Below, in pieces: positions 1 to 10,000 of a stretch of DNA of 64,000 nucleotides. A model generated the notes under the pieces. It did no database searches. It was not told where the DNA came from and saw only the letters and a list, made by a program, of their open reading frames with translations. The translations under genes and the position numbers were made by a program. Position 1 is the stretch's first letter. The number at the start of each line of letters is the position of its first letter. This DNA is from Oryzias latipes (Eukaryota; Chordata; Actinopteri; Beloniformes; Adrianichthyidae), in the NCBI RefSeq assembly GCF_002234675.1, contig NC_019867.2:31686614-31750613 (forward strand), in the 5' to 3' direction.

Positions 1-1252
1 CAGATCTCTACTTGATGCATTCAAACAACTCCGGAATTTAGAACGCAACCCAACAGCCACCAGTTTAACTCAGTCCGCTATAAATTTAAATTCAGTTTAA
101 AACTAAATAAACCAGTGAATGTGTGTATTTGATGTAATTTCAACACTTTTAAAGTACAATAAGTCTGTGGATTCTTTTTTAATAACATTATTATGCTGTT
201 GCTAATAAATGATGAGAATTTCTTACCATTATTACAAATTCTGGTGCTGCGTAGTTCTGCTGATGGTCTAGTCTGGTTGATACGTGGCGAGTTTCGGCTT
301 CATGCAGGCGTTGAGACTTTAAACGTGATCGTAGGTTGGTCTGAATGTTCTATAGATGTGAGAAAGACGGCTCACATGCAGACGTGGAGCCAAACATACA
401 CTCACACGCTGCAGTATGTGACGGGCAGCGTGTTTTAAATTTTGACAATCCCTGCGCGATTCACCTTGCTGTCTGTGCCCCCCCCCCCTTTCGTCCTCAC
501 ACATCCCGCTGCACCTTCGCGCTCTTTCTCAGAGACGGGAAGTTGAAGAGACGGCGGATCGCAGGTTTTAGGCTGTTATAAACTCTGTGAAATAATAGAT
601 GATAGTTAATTGATAGTAGTGCAGATTTATTTTCTCCAAGCACCACTACTACCCCCCGCCCTCCTTAGCATCGCATCGCACCTGTGAAGGACTGGTCTAA
701 TGAAAAAAAAAAAGTATAATTAAAGATTTGTCTGCGAGCCACATGTGACCATCAAAAGAGCCATATATGGCTCGCGAGCCATAGGTTCCCGACCCCTGGT
801 GTAGAGGGATCAAATACTTCTTTCCTCCACTGTTTCCTGTTTTCTCTGCAGACCTTCAGGTGGTCGTGACCCTGCAGCTCCTCGGTCTGCTGTCACTCCA
901 CCTCATTGCAATAATAATCTGAGAGTGTAAACTGTAGGACCTGTTCCGCTGCAGTAACCTTAAAAACGCAAATGAAAGTCTTCTTTTTGACTTTAAAGAC
1001 AGTGATTGTTCCTTGTACTTCTTCTGGTTTCAGTTCAAGGAAAGACAAAAAATTCAAATGGGAGTCATATCTGTACATTTTGAAGCATTGCTGGAAACCT
1101 CGTCTCTGTAGTCTCCCACACCTGAACAGATCTAGCGACGATGTGACTTCAAGGCTCAAAGCCCAGAAGATTCCTGCTTCTCAAAGATCCACCTTTGTTC
1201 TCCCAGATTGTTCTGACCTCTTTGCCTTTTCTCCCTGGTCTCTCTTCTGCAG
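1..1252 (+). other. NIBAN2 intron sequence upstream of the first visible exon
   Basis: I find no convincing exon here. A C-homopolymer lies near 480-488. The end of a hAT-like MITE lies at about 731-799. A pyrimidine-rich tract ending in CAG near 840-850 resembles an acceptor, but the reading frame behind it does not match NIBAN. The stretch is best read as intron, since the first recognised exon opens with a split codon. Confidence 0.6.
731..799. mobile_element. hAT-like MITE end fragment
   Basis: The segment contains two diverged inverted GCGAGCCA-type blocks and ends in CCCGACCCCTG. That is the terminal style of the short non-autonomous hAT elements common in vertebrate genomes. Only one end is recognisable and no target duplication could be assigned. 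Family assignment is inferred from memory of the motif. Confidence 0.45.
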
Positions 1253-1440
1253 GGGCGGTTCTCTCAAAGGCGGAGAAGCTGTTGAAGGTGAGCATCCAGC
1301 CGTACATCAGCTCCATCCTCGACGCCCTGATGGAACCCACCAGCCGAGGTTTTTTTGAGGTGCGGGACGTTTTCTTTGGGGAGCTGACAGAGATGAGCAA
1401 AAACACTGTGAACAAGGGGACCAAGGAGACGGTAGCCCAG
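1253..1440 (+). CDS. niban2: NIBAN2 coding exon (helical core, SIQPYISSILDALMEPTSRGF)
   Basis: The acceptor is CTTCTGCAG and the donor is CAG/GTGAGG. The exon begins with the last two bases of a codon, so a further exon lies upstream. It ends in phase 0. The segment ILDALMEPTSRGFFEVRDVF is characteristic of the Niban core. Confidence 0.85.
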
Positions 1441-4400
1441 GTGAGGAGCACGAGGAGGAGGAGGTTCAGTTCCCCAAAGTGTGACGGCGTTTGAGTTTAA
1501 GCTTCGGTCAGCTCAGTCAGAGCCGTGAAAACTGTCCGCTTCCCCTTCCCTCAGCACATGGAGAAGATCTCCATGCTGCCTTACCATCCCGTGAAGATGC
1601 AGAGCTGCTATGAGAAGGTGGAGCAGCTCAGTCTGGAGGGTCTGCAGCAGAGATTCGACGTCTCCAGCCCATCCGTCTTTGTCCAGCGGGCCCAGATCCT
1701 TATGAGACAGGTGACAACTGAGCTTTTTGAATCCAAAGACGCCTTTGCTAAAGATTAGCCAGTTGAAAGAAGGTGTGATTGCCCAACCTCCCTTTGGAGC
1801 TCCTGCAAAGGCCTGAACTGTGGATTTACACCTGTAGATGTGAACTTCACCATTTAAACAGAACTTTTAAGGTTTTATCCAAAGATGGACACATTTCTTT
1901 TATTCTTTTGACTCATTTCACACTTCTTGGAGTTTAAAACAGAGGAGCTTAATGATGAAAAATGATTGGTCATGGTTTTAGTCAGCGTTTTTGTGTCCCT
2001 GCAGCAAATGGACAATGCTGTGTTCACATTTGAGCACATCCTTCACCAGAGCCTGGAGTCCCAGGGACCAGAGGATCTCTGTAAGACCATCCAGCGCTGC
2101 CAGGACAGAGTTCTGAAGGTACAGCATCCTGCACGACTCTGTGATCATCCCAGTTCTCATCTCACTCAATAGTCGGCACAAACTGCTGTTTGACGGATAA
2201 TCCAGTGCAGTGGTCTCCAACCTTTTTAATGTCAGACAATAGAAGATGCAATGAAACCTTGAAACGGTTCTACTTTGAAAGTTTACTGTCAGTTTTCTGA
2301 AACCTGGACTGAGGAGTCCACAGCAAGACTGGGATGCTAAAGGTTCTCTAACTCACTGCTTGTTTTTCTCAGAAATTTGACTATGACAGCAGCACGGTGA
2401 GGAAGCGGTTCTTCCGTGAAGCTCTGCTCCAGATCTTCATCCCCTACATGCTCAAACAGCTCAGCCCCACTTGTGCCTCAGTGAGTCATTTCAGAACTTT
2501 GGTCTTGTTAAATTCTAGAGGAAATGTCTAAGATGTGACACGCACGAATGCTTTTTGGAAATATTCGACTGTTTGTGTTGCAAACATCAGGAGCTTCCCG
2601 GCTTCCAGGACCTGATCTTTGAGGACTTCTGCCGCTTTATCTTGGTTGAGAACATCTTTGAGGAGGTGGTTCTGCATTCTGTGATGAAAGACATCATGAT
2701 AGGTCAGTTTACTGCTTTGGTTTTCACATATGTTTTAATCAAAACGGAGAAACTGGTTCAATTTTCAAAAGTTTCGATTGAGGGCAGAAGAAACAACCAC
2801 AGCTGATCCTTTTCTCTGCATCTGCAGCTGTGAAGGAAGCAGCAGTCCAGAGGAAGCACAACCTGTTCAGAGACAGCATGGTCCTGAGCAACAGCGACCC
2901 CAACCTGCACCTCCTGGTGGAAAAGCCATCCATTGACTGGGCCAGAAAATACGGAGGAGCCCAGGACAGCACAGATGGACCAGGGGGGGACACTGAGAAT
3001 GAGGGGGAGGATGCCGAGTCCAAAAGGAGTTGGAGGATGAAGCAGGTGGTGTCCATGATCCAGGTGGAAGGCTCTTCGTTGCTGCCTGGTCAGTCGTCCG
3101 TGGAGGTGCCCGATTCTGACGTCAGCCAGGAAGAGACGGATGGAAACGTGAATAAAAGCTCAGACGACAACCAAAATGGACCCACAAAGTCAGAGATCCC
3201 TCCAGACATGGCCAACGGTGCTGATCTGAAGCAGGAAGCCAAACCGGACGACCGGGGTGAAGACGATGAAGCAGCACTTTCTGCAGCCGTGGGTGTAGGA
3301 GGCAAAGCAAAGGACAGCCAGCCTGAGGTGGAGGAGCAGTCAGCCTCCAGCAAGGAGCTAAAGAAAGCACTACCCCTGTCCCCAATTGCTGAAGAATTGC
3401 CGCCTGGAGCTCAAGAGGTGACTCCAGAGTATCCATCTGACATGTCAAATGGTTCAGACCTGAATCAGGGAGTCAAGCCAGGGGAGCAAGGTGAAGGTGA
3501 AGAGGAGGAAGAAGCAGTTACTGCAATCACAGACGAGGGAGTCGAGGCAAAGGACAGCAAGCCTGGGGTCGAAGAACCTCCAGCACCCGGCCAAAAAGGA
3601 GTGGAATCCAAACCGCAGTCCCCTCGCTCAGAGGAGACGCCATCTGGAACTTTAGAAACAACCCTAGAGGGCGCTTCAGACGTCACAAAGGGCTCTGACA
3701 TGAAACAGGAAGTCAAACTTCAGGAGCCAGGTAAAACGGATAAAGCAGAAACTGTGGGGAGCGTGAGTGAGGGAAGCATCCCAAAAAAGGACAAGCCTGA
3801 GGCAGAAGAGCCTCCGTCTTCCCCGGTGGGGGAATCTGTCCCTCTCTCCCCTGCCAAGGAGGAAATGCCTTCTTCAAAAAAGACTCCAGAGAGCACTCCG
3901 GTCTTGGTAAATGGTTCTATAATCGTGCAGGAAGCCAAACCTGAAGCTGCAGCAGCTGTTGCTGTGATCATGGACGAGGATCTCAAAGCAAAGGACAGCA
4001 AGTCTGAGGTGCAGGGACCTCCAGAGTCCAGCAAAAACGGGGTGGAATCCAAACCACTGTCCCCTGCTGCTGCAGTTATGCCCTCTGGAGAGTTAGATGT
4101 CACTCCAAAGAGCACTCCAGACAATGCAAATGGGTCTGACTCTAAACAGGAAGTTAAGCTGGGGGGGTCAGGTAAGGAGGATAACCCAAAAGAGGATGGA
4201 GCAGCTCTCACAGCGCCTGCAACCACGTGTGAAGACATCAAGGACACCAAGCCTGAGGTAGAGGAACCTCCGTCTTCCCCGGTGGTGGCATCTGTCCCTC
4301 TCTCACCTGCTGACAAGGAAATGTCCTCTCCACAAAAGACTCCAGACAGCGCTCCAGCCTTGGGAATTGGTTCTGAAATCATGCAGGAAGCCAAACCTGA

Positions 4401-4773
4401 GAAGCGGGCCCTAGAGGAGGAGGAGGCTGCTGCTGAAGATCGCACAGCAATTGACACCAAGCCGGGGGCGCAGGAACCCCCAGCCTCCAACAAAGGGGTG
4501 GAATCCAAACGGCTGTGCCCTGCTGCAGAGGCAATGCCGTCTCCAGCTCCAGAAACCCGCCCGGAGACCCCCGCCGACTCCAAGCCGGACTCCAGTCTAC
4601 CTCCCCTGAACAGTTGCACCCAGGTTCCTGCCAGCAAAGCAGTGGATGAGGAGGGGGCCACAGTTTCCTGTGCATCACATTCACAGCTAAGAGAAGAACA
4701 GCCGCTTGCAGGGGAGACGGGTGGAGCTGCAGAGCACAAAAGCAGCACCAACACCGAGACCGGAGAGCAGTAA
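1253..4773 (+). CDS. niban2: NIBAN2 (FAM129B / MINERVA), 3' six coding exons (partial gene)
   Basis: Niban-family proteins are cytoplasmic and membrane-associated, with an N-terminal PH domain, a helical core and a disordered phosphorylated tail; NIBAN2 is linked to MAPK signalling and anti-apoptosis. Six exons join in frame: 1253-1440, 1555-1710, 2005-2118, 2373-2480, 2591-2702, 2828-4773, all with GT-AG borders. They give about 873 residues. The core carries strongly NIBAN2-like strings such as KMQSCYEK, GLQQRFDVSS, FTFEHILHQ, KRFFREALLQ, LIFEDFCRFILVEN and VKEAAVQRKHNL. The match is better to NIBAN2 than to NIBAN1 or NIBAN3 as I remember them. The PH-domain exons are upstream of the window. 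The tail after NSDPNLHLL is about 600 residues, several times longer than I recall in mammals, and is built of repeats. It ends in ETGEQ. Confidence 0.9.
1555..1710 (+). CDS. niban2: NIBAN2 coding exon (YHPVKMQSCYEK)
   Basis: The exon has 52 codons, phase 0 at both ends, with acceptor CCCTCAG and donor CAG/GTGACA. It encodes the highly conserved YHPVKMQSCYEK ... LQQRFDVSS block. Confidence 0.9.
2005..2118 (+). CDS. niban2: NIBAN2 coding exon (QMDNAVFTFEHILHQ)
   Basis: The exon has 38 codons, phase 0 at both ends, with acceptor CCCTGCAG and donor AAG/GTACAG. It continues the helical core, QMDNAVFTFEH to QDRVLK. Confidence 0.9.
2373..2480 (+). CDS. niban2: NIBAN2 coding exon (KFDYDSSTVRKRFFREALLQ)
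   Basis: The exon has 36 codons, phase 0 at both ends, with acceptor TTTCTCAG and donor TCA/GTGAGT. It contains the invariant RKRFFREALLQ helix. Confidence 0.9.
2591..2702 (+). CDS. niban2: NIBAN2 coding exon (LIFEDFCRFILVEN)
   Basis: The acceptor is AACATCAG and the donor is ATAG/GTCAG. The exon ends one base into an alanine codon that the next exon completes (AVKEAAVQRKH). Confidence 0.9.
2828..4773 (+). CDS. niban2: NIBAN2 terminal exon with expanded repeat-built acidic tail
   Basis: The 1946-bp exon encodes AVKEAAVQRKHNLFRDSMV...NSDPNLHLL and then a long Glu/Pro/Ser/Lys-rich tail ending at TAA 4771-4773. From 3193 to 4569 the tail is six tandem degenerate repeats (80, 80, 74, 73, 79 and 73 residues), followed by a partial seventh. 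Each repeat runs NGSDxKQEVKP, an acidic block, KDSKPEVEEPP, then PLSPAxEEMPS and TPES. Serine-proline sites recur in every unit, consistent with a proline-directed phosphorylation platform. The tail is predicted to be disordered. Confidence 0.9.
3193..4569 (+). repeat. In-frame coding repeat, six units of about 73-80 residues
   Basis: Unit starts are 3193, 3433, 3673, 3895, 4114 and 4351. Units 2, 4 and 6 share a KGVESK-type segment. Units 3 and 5 share EPPSSPV..SVPLSPA..EM and a KTP motif. Units 3-4 and 5-6 therefore look like a duplicated pair. All length differences are multiples of three. Confidence 0.8.
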
Positions 4774-5330
4774 CGGCAAGCATCCTCCATGTGTGTCAGC
4801 ATTATGCCAAACAAACTCTTTTCTACTTTCCACTGCAGTTTGACCCCCCCACAAGGGTTTAAAGGTCTCACCCCACTGCACAGGCGGAGGACGACTAGTT
4901 TGAAGTCCTGTCCACCCAACAGAAGCATGAGCACAGGGGGGTGGACCGCAAAGGTGTGCTCCAGCCTTCAAACGAGTTGCTTTAAAGAGTATTAGTCCTA
5001 CCTGGACAACAGAAAATGTCGTCTAGAATGAAAAGTACAAGTTTACCTAACGTGGCGGCTAATGCGGCCCCCCACCAATGACACTATTTTAAAGGTTTGT
5101 TTGTCCCCACAAGACTGTATAGTTTGTAAAACTTGTATGAAAAGGTGAAGTGCCAAGTCGTCATTTTACATTATTTGTGTGTTTTATAACATCAAAAGTC
5201 CCTTTGCTGATTTCTCCATCTGTATTATTTATTATTTTTGCCCCCATTTCCTTGCTGACATTTATTTTAGTTTTTTTTCTTTGTTCTCCAAATGTCTTTT
5301 CTTGATAATAAATCAGTCACTCATTAAATC
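4774..5330 (+). other. NIBAN2 3' UTR (probable extent)
   Basis: This is non-coding sequence after the TAA, AT-rich toward the end. It terminates in a consensus AATAAA at 5307-5312 and a T/GT-rich stretch beyond about 5335. No other feature was recognised. Confidence 0.6.
5307..5312 (+). promoter_or_regulatory. AATAAA polyadenylation signal, NIBAN2
   Basis: This perfect hexamer lies 534 bp past the stop codon and is followed within about 40 bp by T-rich and GT-rich sequence. It is the first good signal downstream of the gene. Confidence 0.6.
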
Positions 5331-6720
5331 GGATGATGTCTTAATGATTCTTTTGGTTTCTGTGTCGGCTCATAAGCACGGACACGGATGATGAAGTTCA
5401 TGACAAACGCACGTTTGTGATGTTTGATGACACAACATGCAGAGGATGGGAACCTTCTCCCTTCATCAGCAGAATCTACATGGAGCGGCCTGAACAGACG
5501 ACACACGGGGGGGGGGGGGGGGGGTGCTTCTAAAGTGTCCCGGTCACATGACCTTTCCCTCTGCAGCTCCGTTCCTTCTGCTGGTTGATCCTGTGACTGA
5601 AGTGAGGTGGAGGTGTGTAGTCCTACGGTCTCATCTGCATTTTGCTCCAAGTGCAGGAAGCAGGTGTTGCTGGATGGAGATGGGCTTTTAAGTTGTTTAA
5701 TCTCAACATTTGATGATCATCGGTGTGGATTATAAAGGTTTCTGACGGCGAGTAAGAATGAAAGCAGTAAATTCAAAAAGGCTCACAGCTGGTAAGGAAC
5801 TGATGTCTGACTCCTCCCCTTAAAGGCAGCGCTCTCTTTGGCCCAGCAGCACAACTTTCCATTGCATTCGTCTATCAGCTGCAATCCACACAGACGCCAT
5901 CCTCATTCAGATACAGAGCAGCTGCTGCTGGAAAGTCATCCTCAAACTCCAGTTCAACAGCATCCATCCATCCGTCCATCCCTCCATCCATCCCTTCATC
6001 CATCCATCTATTGGAGCCAAATTCACAGTTTATATTTAATAGTTATTTGGATCGTAATGCACGACGCTAAAGTTGGCTTCCGATTCACAACTTCAGCGTT
6101 GTGCCGAACGCACTGTTTTTATTTAATAGTTCATTTACATAAGCATTGTTTGAACTTCCAATTAAATAATGCTACGTCACAGAGATGCTGTTAGCGAGAC
6201 TCATTGCTGATTGAAGCCTCAGAAAGTTGGAAGCGATATAGTTTTTTGACCGTGTGTTCGTGTAATTTCTATTTTTTGGAATAAAAAGTTGATGAAGAAC
6301 ACATCTCACTCGCGTTTCGAAAAACAGTTGCTGGACAGACTTCAAGCAGTGGGACAAGAGAAAGACAAGCAGAGAGAGAGAGAGAGACACTACACCATCC
6401 ATCCGTCCATCCATCCGTCCGTTATGTTTTCTGCCTGAGTTTTTCTGAGTCTGCCTAATGAACATAAAAGGTGTCTTGAGAAGAAAATCTACATTTACAA
6501 CGAAGGAAAAGCAGCACTAACACTTTGTTCTCCAGTAAATCATTGTCAAATGTCAACAAGAGGAAAATGTTCCTTCTCTAACTGCGAATTTGGAAACATA
6601 ATTTAAATTAAAACCACAAATGAGCCTTATAAACAAAGGATAATATTCACACCCGCTTCAGAAGAACCGGGCCATTTAACCTGTGAATGCGGAGATCCGA
6701 GAATTCGGTCCATTCTAATA
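5331..6720. other. NIBAN2-NPDC1 intergenic region
   Basis: No gene was found. The region holds a G-homopolymer at about 5507-5524 and two CATC/CGTC microsatellites (about 5961-6008 and 6396-6421). There is also A/T-rich sequence without a recognisable transposon. Short open frames here are unsupported. Confidence 0.5.
5961..6008 (+). repeat. (CATC)n microsatellite
   Basis: Imperfect tandem CATC/CGTC/CCTC tetramers. A similar shorter tract lies at about 6396-6421. Confidence 0.8.
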
Positions 6721-7029
6721 GATTCTGAGGAGACGCGCCCGCCGGCAGCGTGCTGACGTCACTCGTACGTGCCTCCCTCCGCTGTGGGATCACAGCTGCT
6801 CGTCGGTGCTTCAGGTCTGCGGAGGTGCGCGCGCACCGTGCTGGTCAGTCAGTCGGAGCAGCTTGTGTCTCGGCCGCGGTTCTCTGCTGTGGTTCTGGTT
6901 CTGCTGGTTCTGTTGGACTCCCTCTCCTCCCTGAGCCGCAGGGGATGAGGGGATGATCGGCCGCGTCTCCTCTCACTCCCCGCCTCCTCCTCCTCCTCCT
7001 CCGATCGGCTCCGTCTCGGCTTGGCCAGG
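6720..7029 (+). promoter_or_regulatory. NPDC1 promoter / 5' UTR, CpG-rich
   Basis: A GC- and CpG-rich block immediately precedes the NPDC1 start codon and differs clearly from the A/T-rich flank. It carries a perfect CRE palindrome at 6754-6761 and no TATA box, as expected for a CpG-island promoter. The transcription start is not determinable from sequence. Confidence 0.6.
6754..6761. promoter_or_regulatory. Perfect CRE palindrome TGACGTCA
   Basis: A full CREB/ATF consensus site inside the CpG-rich block, about 270 bp upstream of the NPDC1 ATG. Function is inferred from position and exact match. Confidence 0.6.
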
Positions 7030-7060
7030 ATGCGGGCTGCGGTGTTTGCGGCCCTGCTAG
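6945..7060 (+). promoter_or_regulatory. Two upstream ORFs linked by an ATGA stop-start overlap, NPDC1 leader
   Basis: A four-codon uORF (6945-6956) ends in a TGA that overlaps the ATG at 6953. The second uORF (6953-7060, 36 codons, proline-rich) runs out of frame across the NPDC1 start at 7030. Both have G at -3. If transcription starts upstream of 6945, they should depress translation from the main ATG. Confidence 0.45.
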
Positions 7061-7081
7061 CCGTGGGCACCTGCCTTCCAG
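7030..7081 (+). CDS. npdc1: NPDC1 exon 1 (signal peptide)
   Basis: The ATG at 7030 opens a 17-residue hydrophobic leader (MRAAVFAALLAVGTCLP) followed by a split glycine codon and the donor G/GTGAGA. The start is fixed by the leader and by phase agreement with exon 2. Confidence 0.85.
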
Positions 7082-10000
7082 GTGAGACCAGGCGAATGCT
7101 GGCTGCTGCGCTCGCGCCAGGATCCCCCCCCCCCCCCCCCGCAGGGTTCGCTTCAGTGTCTCTGAAATCGATTCCAGAAATTATCCTTGCTTGTTGATGT
7201 TGGGGGGGGGGGGCATACCCGCGCTTTTACGTTGTCTCTGATTGGCCAACTACCTGCAGGTGCTGGAGACCTTTTGACTTTTTCTTGTTTGTGACCTGAC
7301 TTTATTGGATGGAGGGAAACACCTGGAAAGATGGAGGGGGGCGGGGGGGTCAAAGGCCAGAAAAATCCCATCAATTTGGCTCCTTCAGGTTACAGCTGCT
7401 GAAATTCTGCATGGGGTGGAAGTCAGAGGGGGGGCTCCCTGCAGCGGTGAGCTGATGAGGTCTTGAAAACGAACAGTTTGCAGCTGAAAGTGAACAGTGG
7501 AGCTGAAAACTCAACAGTTTGTGGAAACAGAAGGTTGATATCTGATGTATTTCCCCCACCTGATAGAGATGCAGCAGCAACAGATGCTGTATCTGCTGCA
7601 GCAACAGATGCAGCAACAGGTGCAGCAGCAGCAGATGCAGCAGCAGATGAAGAAGATGCAGATGCAGCAACAGATGCTGCAGGTGCAGCAACAGGTGCAG
7701 CAGCAGCAGATGCAGCTGATTCAGCAGCAGCAGATGCAGCTGATTCAGCAGCAGCATATGCAGCAACAAATGCAGCAGCAGATGCAGCAGCAGATGCAGT
7801 AGATGCAGCAGCAGGTGCAGATGCAGATAGTGCAGCAGCAGATGCAGATAGTGCAGCAGCAGATGCAGATAGTGCAGCAGCAGATGCAGATAGTGCAGCA
7901 GCAGATGCAGATAGTGCAGCAGCAGATGCAGATAGTGCAGCAGCAGATGCAGATAGTGCAGCAGCAGATGCAGATAGTGCAGCAGCAGATGCAGATAGTG
8001 CAGATGCAGATGCAGATAGTGCAGCAGCAGATGCAGATAGTGCAGCAGCAGATGCAGATAGTGCAGCAGCAGATGCAGATAGTGCAGCAGCAGATGCAGA
8101 TAGTGCAGCAGCAGATGCAGATAGTGCAGCAGCAGATGCAGATAGTGCAGCAGCAGATGCAGATAGTGCAGCAGCAGCTGCAGATAGTGCAGATAGTGCA
8201 GCTGCAGATAGTGCAGATAGTGCAGCTGCAGATAGTGCAGATAGTGCAGCTGCAGATAGTGCAGATAGTGCAGCTGCAGATAGTGCAGATAGTGCAGCTG
8301 CAGATAGTGCAGATAGTGCAGATAGTGCAGATAGTGCAGATAGTGCAGATAGTGCAGCTGCAGATAGTGCAGCTAGTGCAGCTGCAGATAGTGCAGATAG
8401 TGCAGCTGCAGATAGTGCAGATAGTGCAGCTGCAGATAGTGCAGATAGTGCAGCTAGTGCAGCTGCAGATAGTGCAGCTGCAGCTAGTGCAGCTAGTGCA
8501 GCTGCAGCTAGTGCAGCTGCAGCTAGTGCAGCTAGTGCAGCTGCAGCTAGTGCAGCTGCAGCTAGTGCAGCTGCAGCTAGTGCAGCTAGTGCAGCTGCAG
8601 CTAGTGCAGCTAGTGCAGCTGCAGATAGTGCAGCTAGTGCAGCTAGTGCAGATAGTGCAGCTAGTGCAGATAGTGCAGCTAGTGCAGATAGTGCAGCTAG
8701 TGCAGATAGTGCAGCTGCAGATAGTGCAGCTGCAGATAGTGCAGCTAGTGCAGCTGCAGCTAGTGCAGCTGCAGATAGTGCAGCTAGTGCAGCTGCAGAT
8801 AGTGCAGCTGCAGATAGTGCAGCTGCAGATAGTGCAGCTGCAGATAGTGCAGATAGTGCAGCTGCAGATAGTGCAGCTAGTGCAGCTGCAGATAGTGCAG
8901 CTAGTGCAGCTGCAGCTAGTGCAGCTAGTGCAGCTAGTGCAGATGCAGATAGTGCAGCTAGTGCAGCTAGTGCAGCTGCAGATAGTGCAGCTAGTGCAGC
9001 TAGTGCAGCTGCAGATAGTGCAGCCAGTGCAGCTAGTGCAGATGCAGATAGTGCAGCTAGTGCAGATGCAGATAGTGCAGCTAGTGCAGATGCAGATAGT
9101 GCAGCTAGTGCAGATGCAGATAGTGCAGCTAGTGCAGATGCAGATAGTGCAGATGCAGATAGTGCAGATAGTGCAGCTGCTGCAGATAGTGCAGCTGCTG
9201 CAGATAGTGCAGCTGCTGCAGATAGTGCAGCTGCTGCAGATAGTGCAGCTGCTGCAGATAGTGCAGCTGCTGCAGATAGTGCAGCTGCTGCAGATAGTGC
9301 AGCTAGTGCAGATAGTGCAGCTAGTGCAGATAGTGCAGCTGCAGATGCAGCAACAGGTGCAGCAGATGCAGCAGCAGCAGATTGTGACCTGCAGCCGTGT
9401 GACAGACCTTCACATGTCTGTGCTCCACTTTCAGGATTCCTACCAAAGAAACTGTTTTTTCTTTCAGACGGAGCTAAAGGAGATTTCTGGTCTTTGTTGG
9501 CCCTACTTTCTCTGGTGGATTGATATCCTCTGAGCTTTGCCGTGCAGCAGTGAGCTGCTTTGTGTCTACAGCAGGGCGGCTTGTGTCAGCGGTCTGTGGG
9601 TTCCTTCAGAGTTTAGCTGGATGCAGGGAAAGACCAGGAAGGCTGCTGGTAAATGGGCTTGTCTTTGAGGGGGGGGGGGGGGGGTCCATCTTCTTTCTTC
9701 TCCACCTTCTGCTGCTGTCGGGGTTCCACCTTCAGTTCATCTGCACCCGTTCCCTCAGCAGCACGACTCGTACAGCTGGGTTTTACCCATCATTTTCAGA
9801 ATCCAGCTTTGCATTTTCATGGTTTACACACTTAGGCTGCGTCTGAATTCCCGCCCTAACCCCTAACTACTAAAAATCTAGTGAGCATTGATGCATACTG
9901 GTTTGAGAGTTTGAGGCCTTTGGTGCATGGTTACCAAGGCAACAGGTTTGACTACATTACCACAGATTCCAGGGGAGGCGGCGCTGCCCAAGATGTGAAC

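Noticed and set aside
840..960. Additional NIBAN2 exon after the CAG near 850
   Set aside because: No frame matches the family, and no donor gives a phase that fits the exon at 1253.
3720..4934. 404-codon minus-strand ORF opposite the NIBAN2 tail
   Set aside because: It is a mirror of the repetitive Glu/Pro/Ser codons of the real exon, with no recognisable domain.
7463..9523. 686-codon plus-strand ORF (and a 576-codon ORF at 7803-9533)
   Set aside because: Both are read through the intron-1 minisatellite of NPDC1. They are low-complexity, with no conserved domain and no independent promoter.
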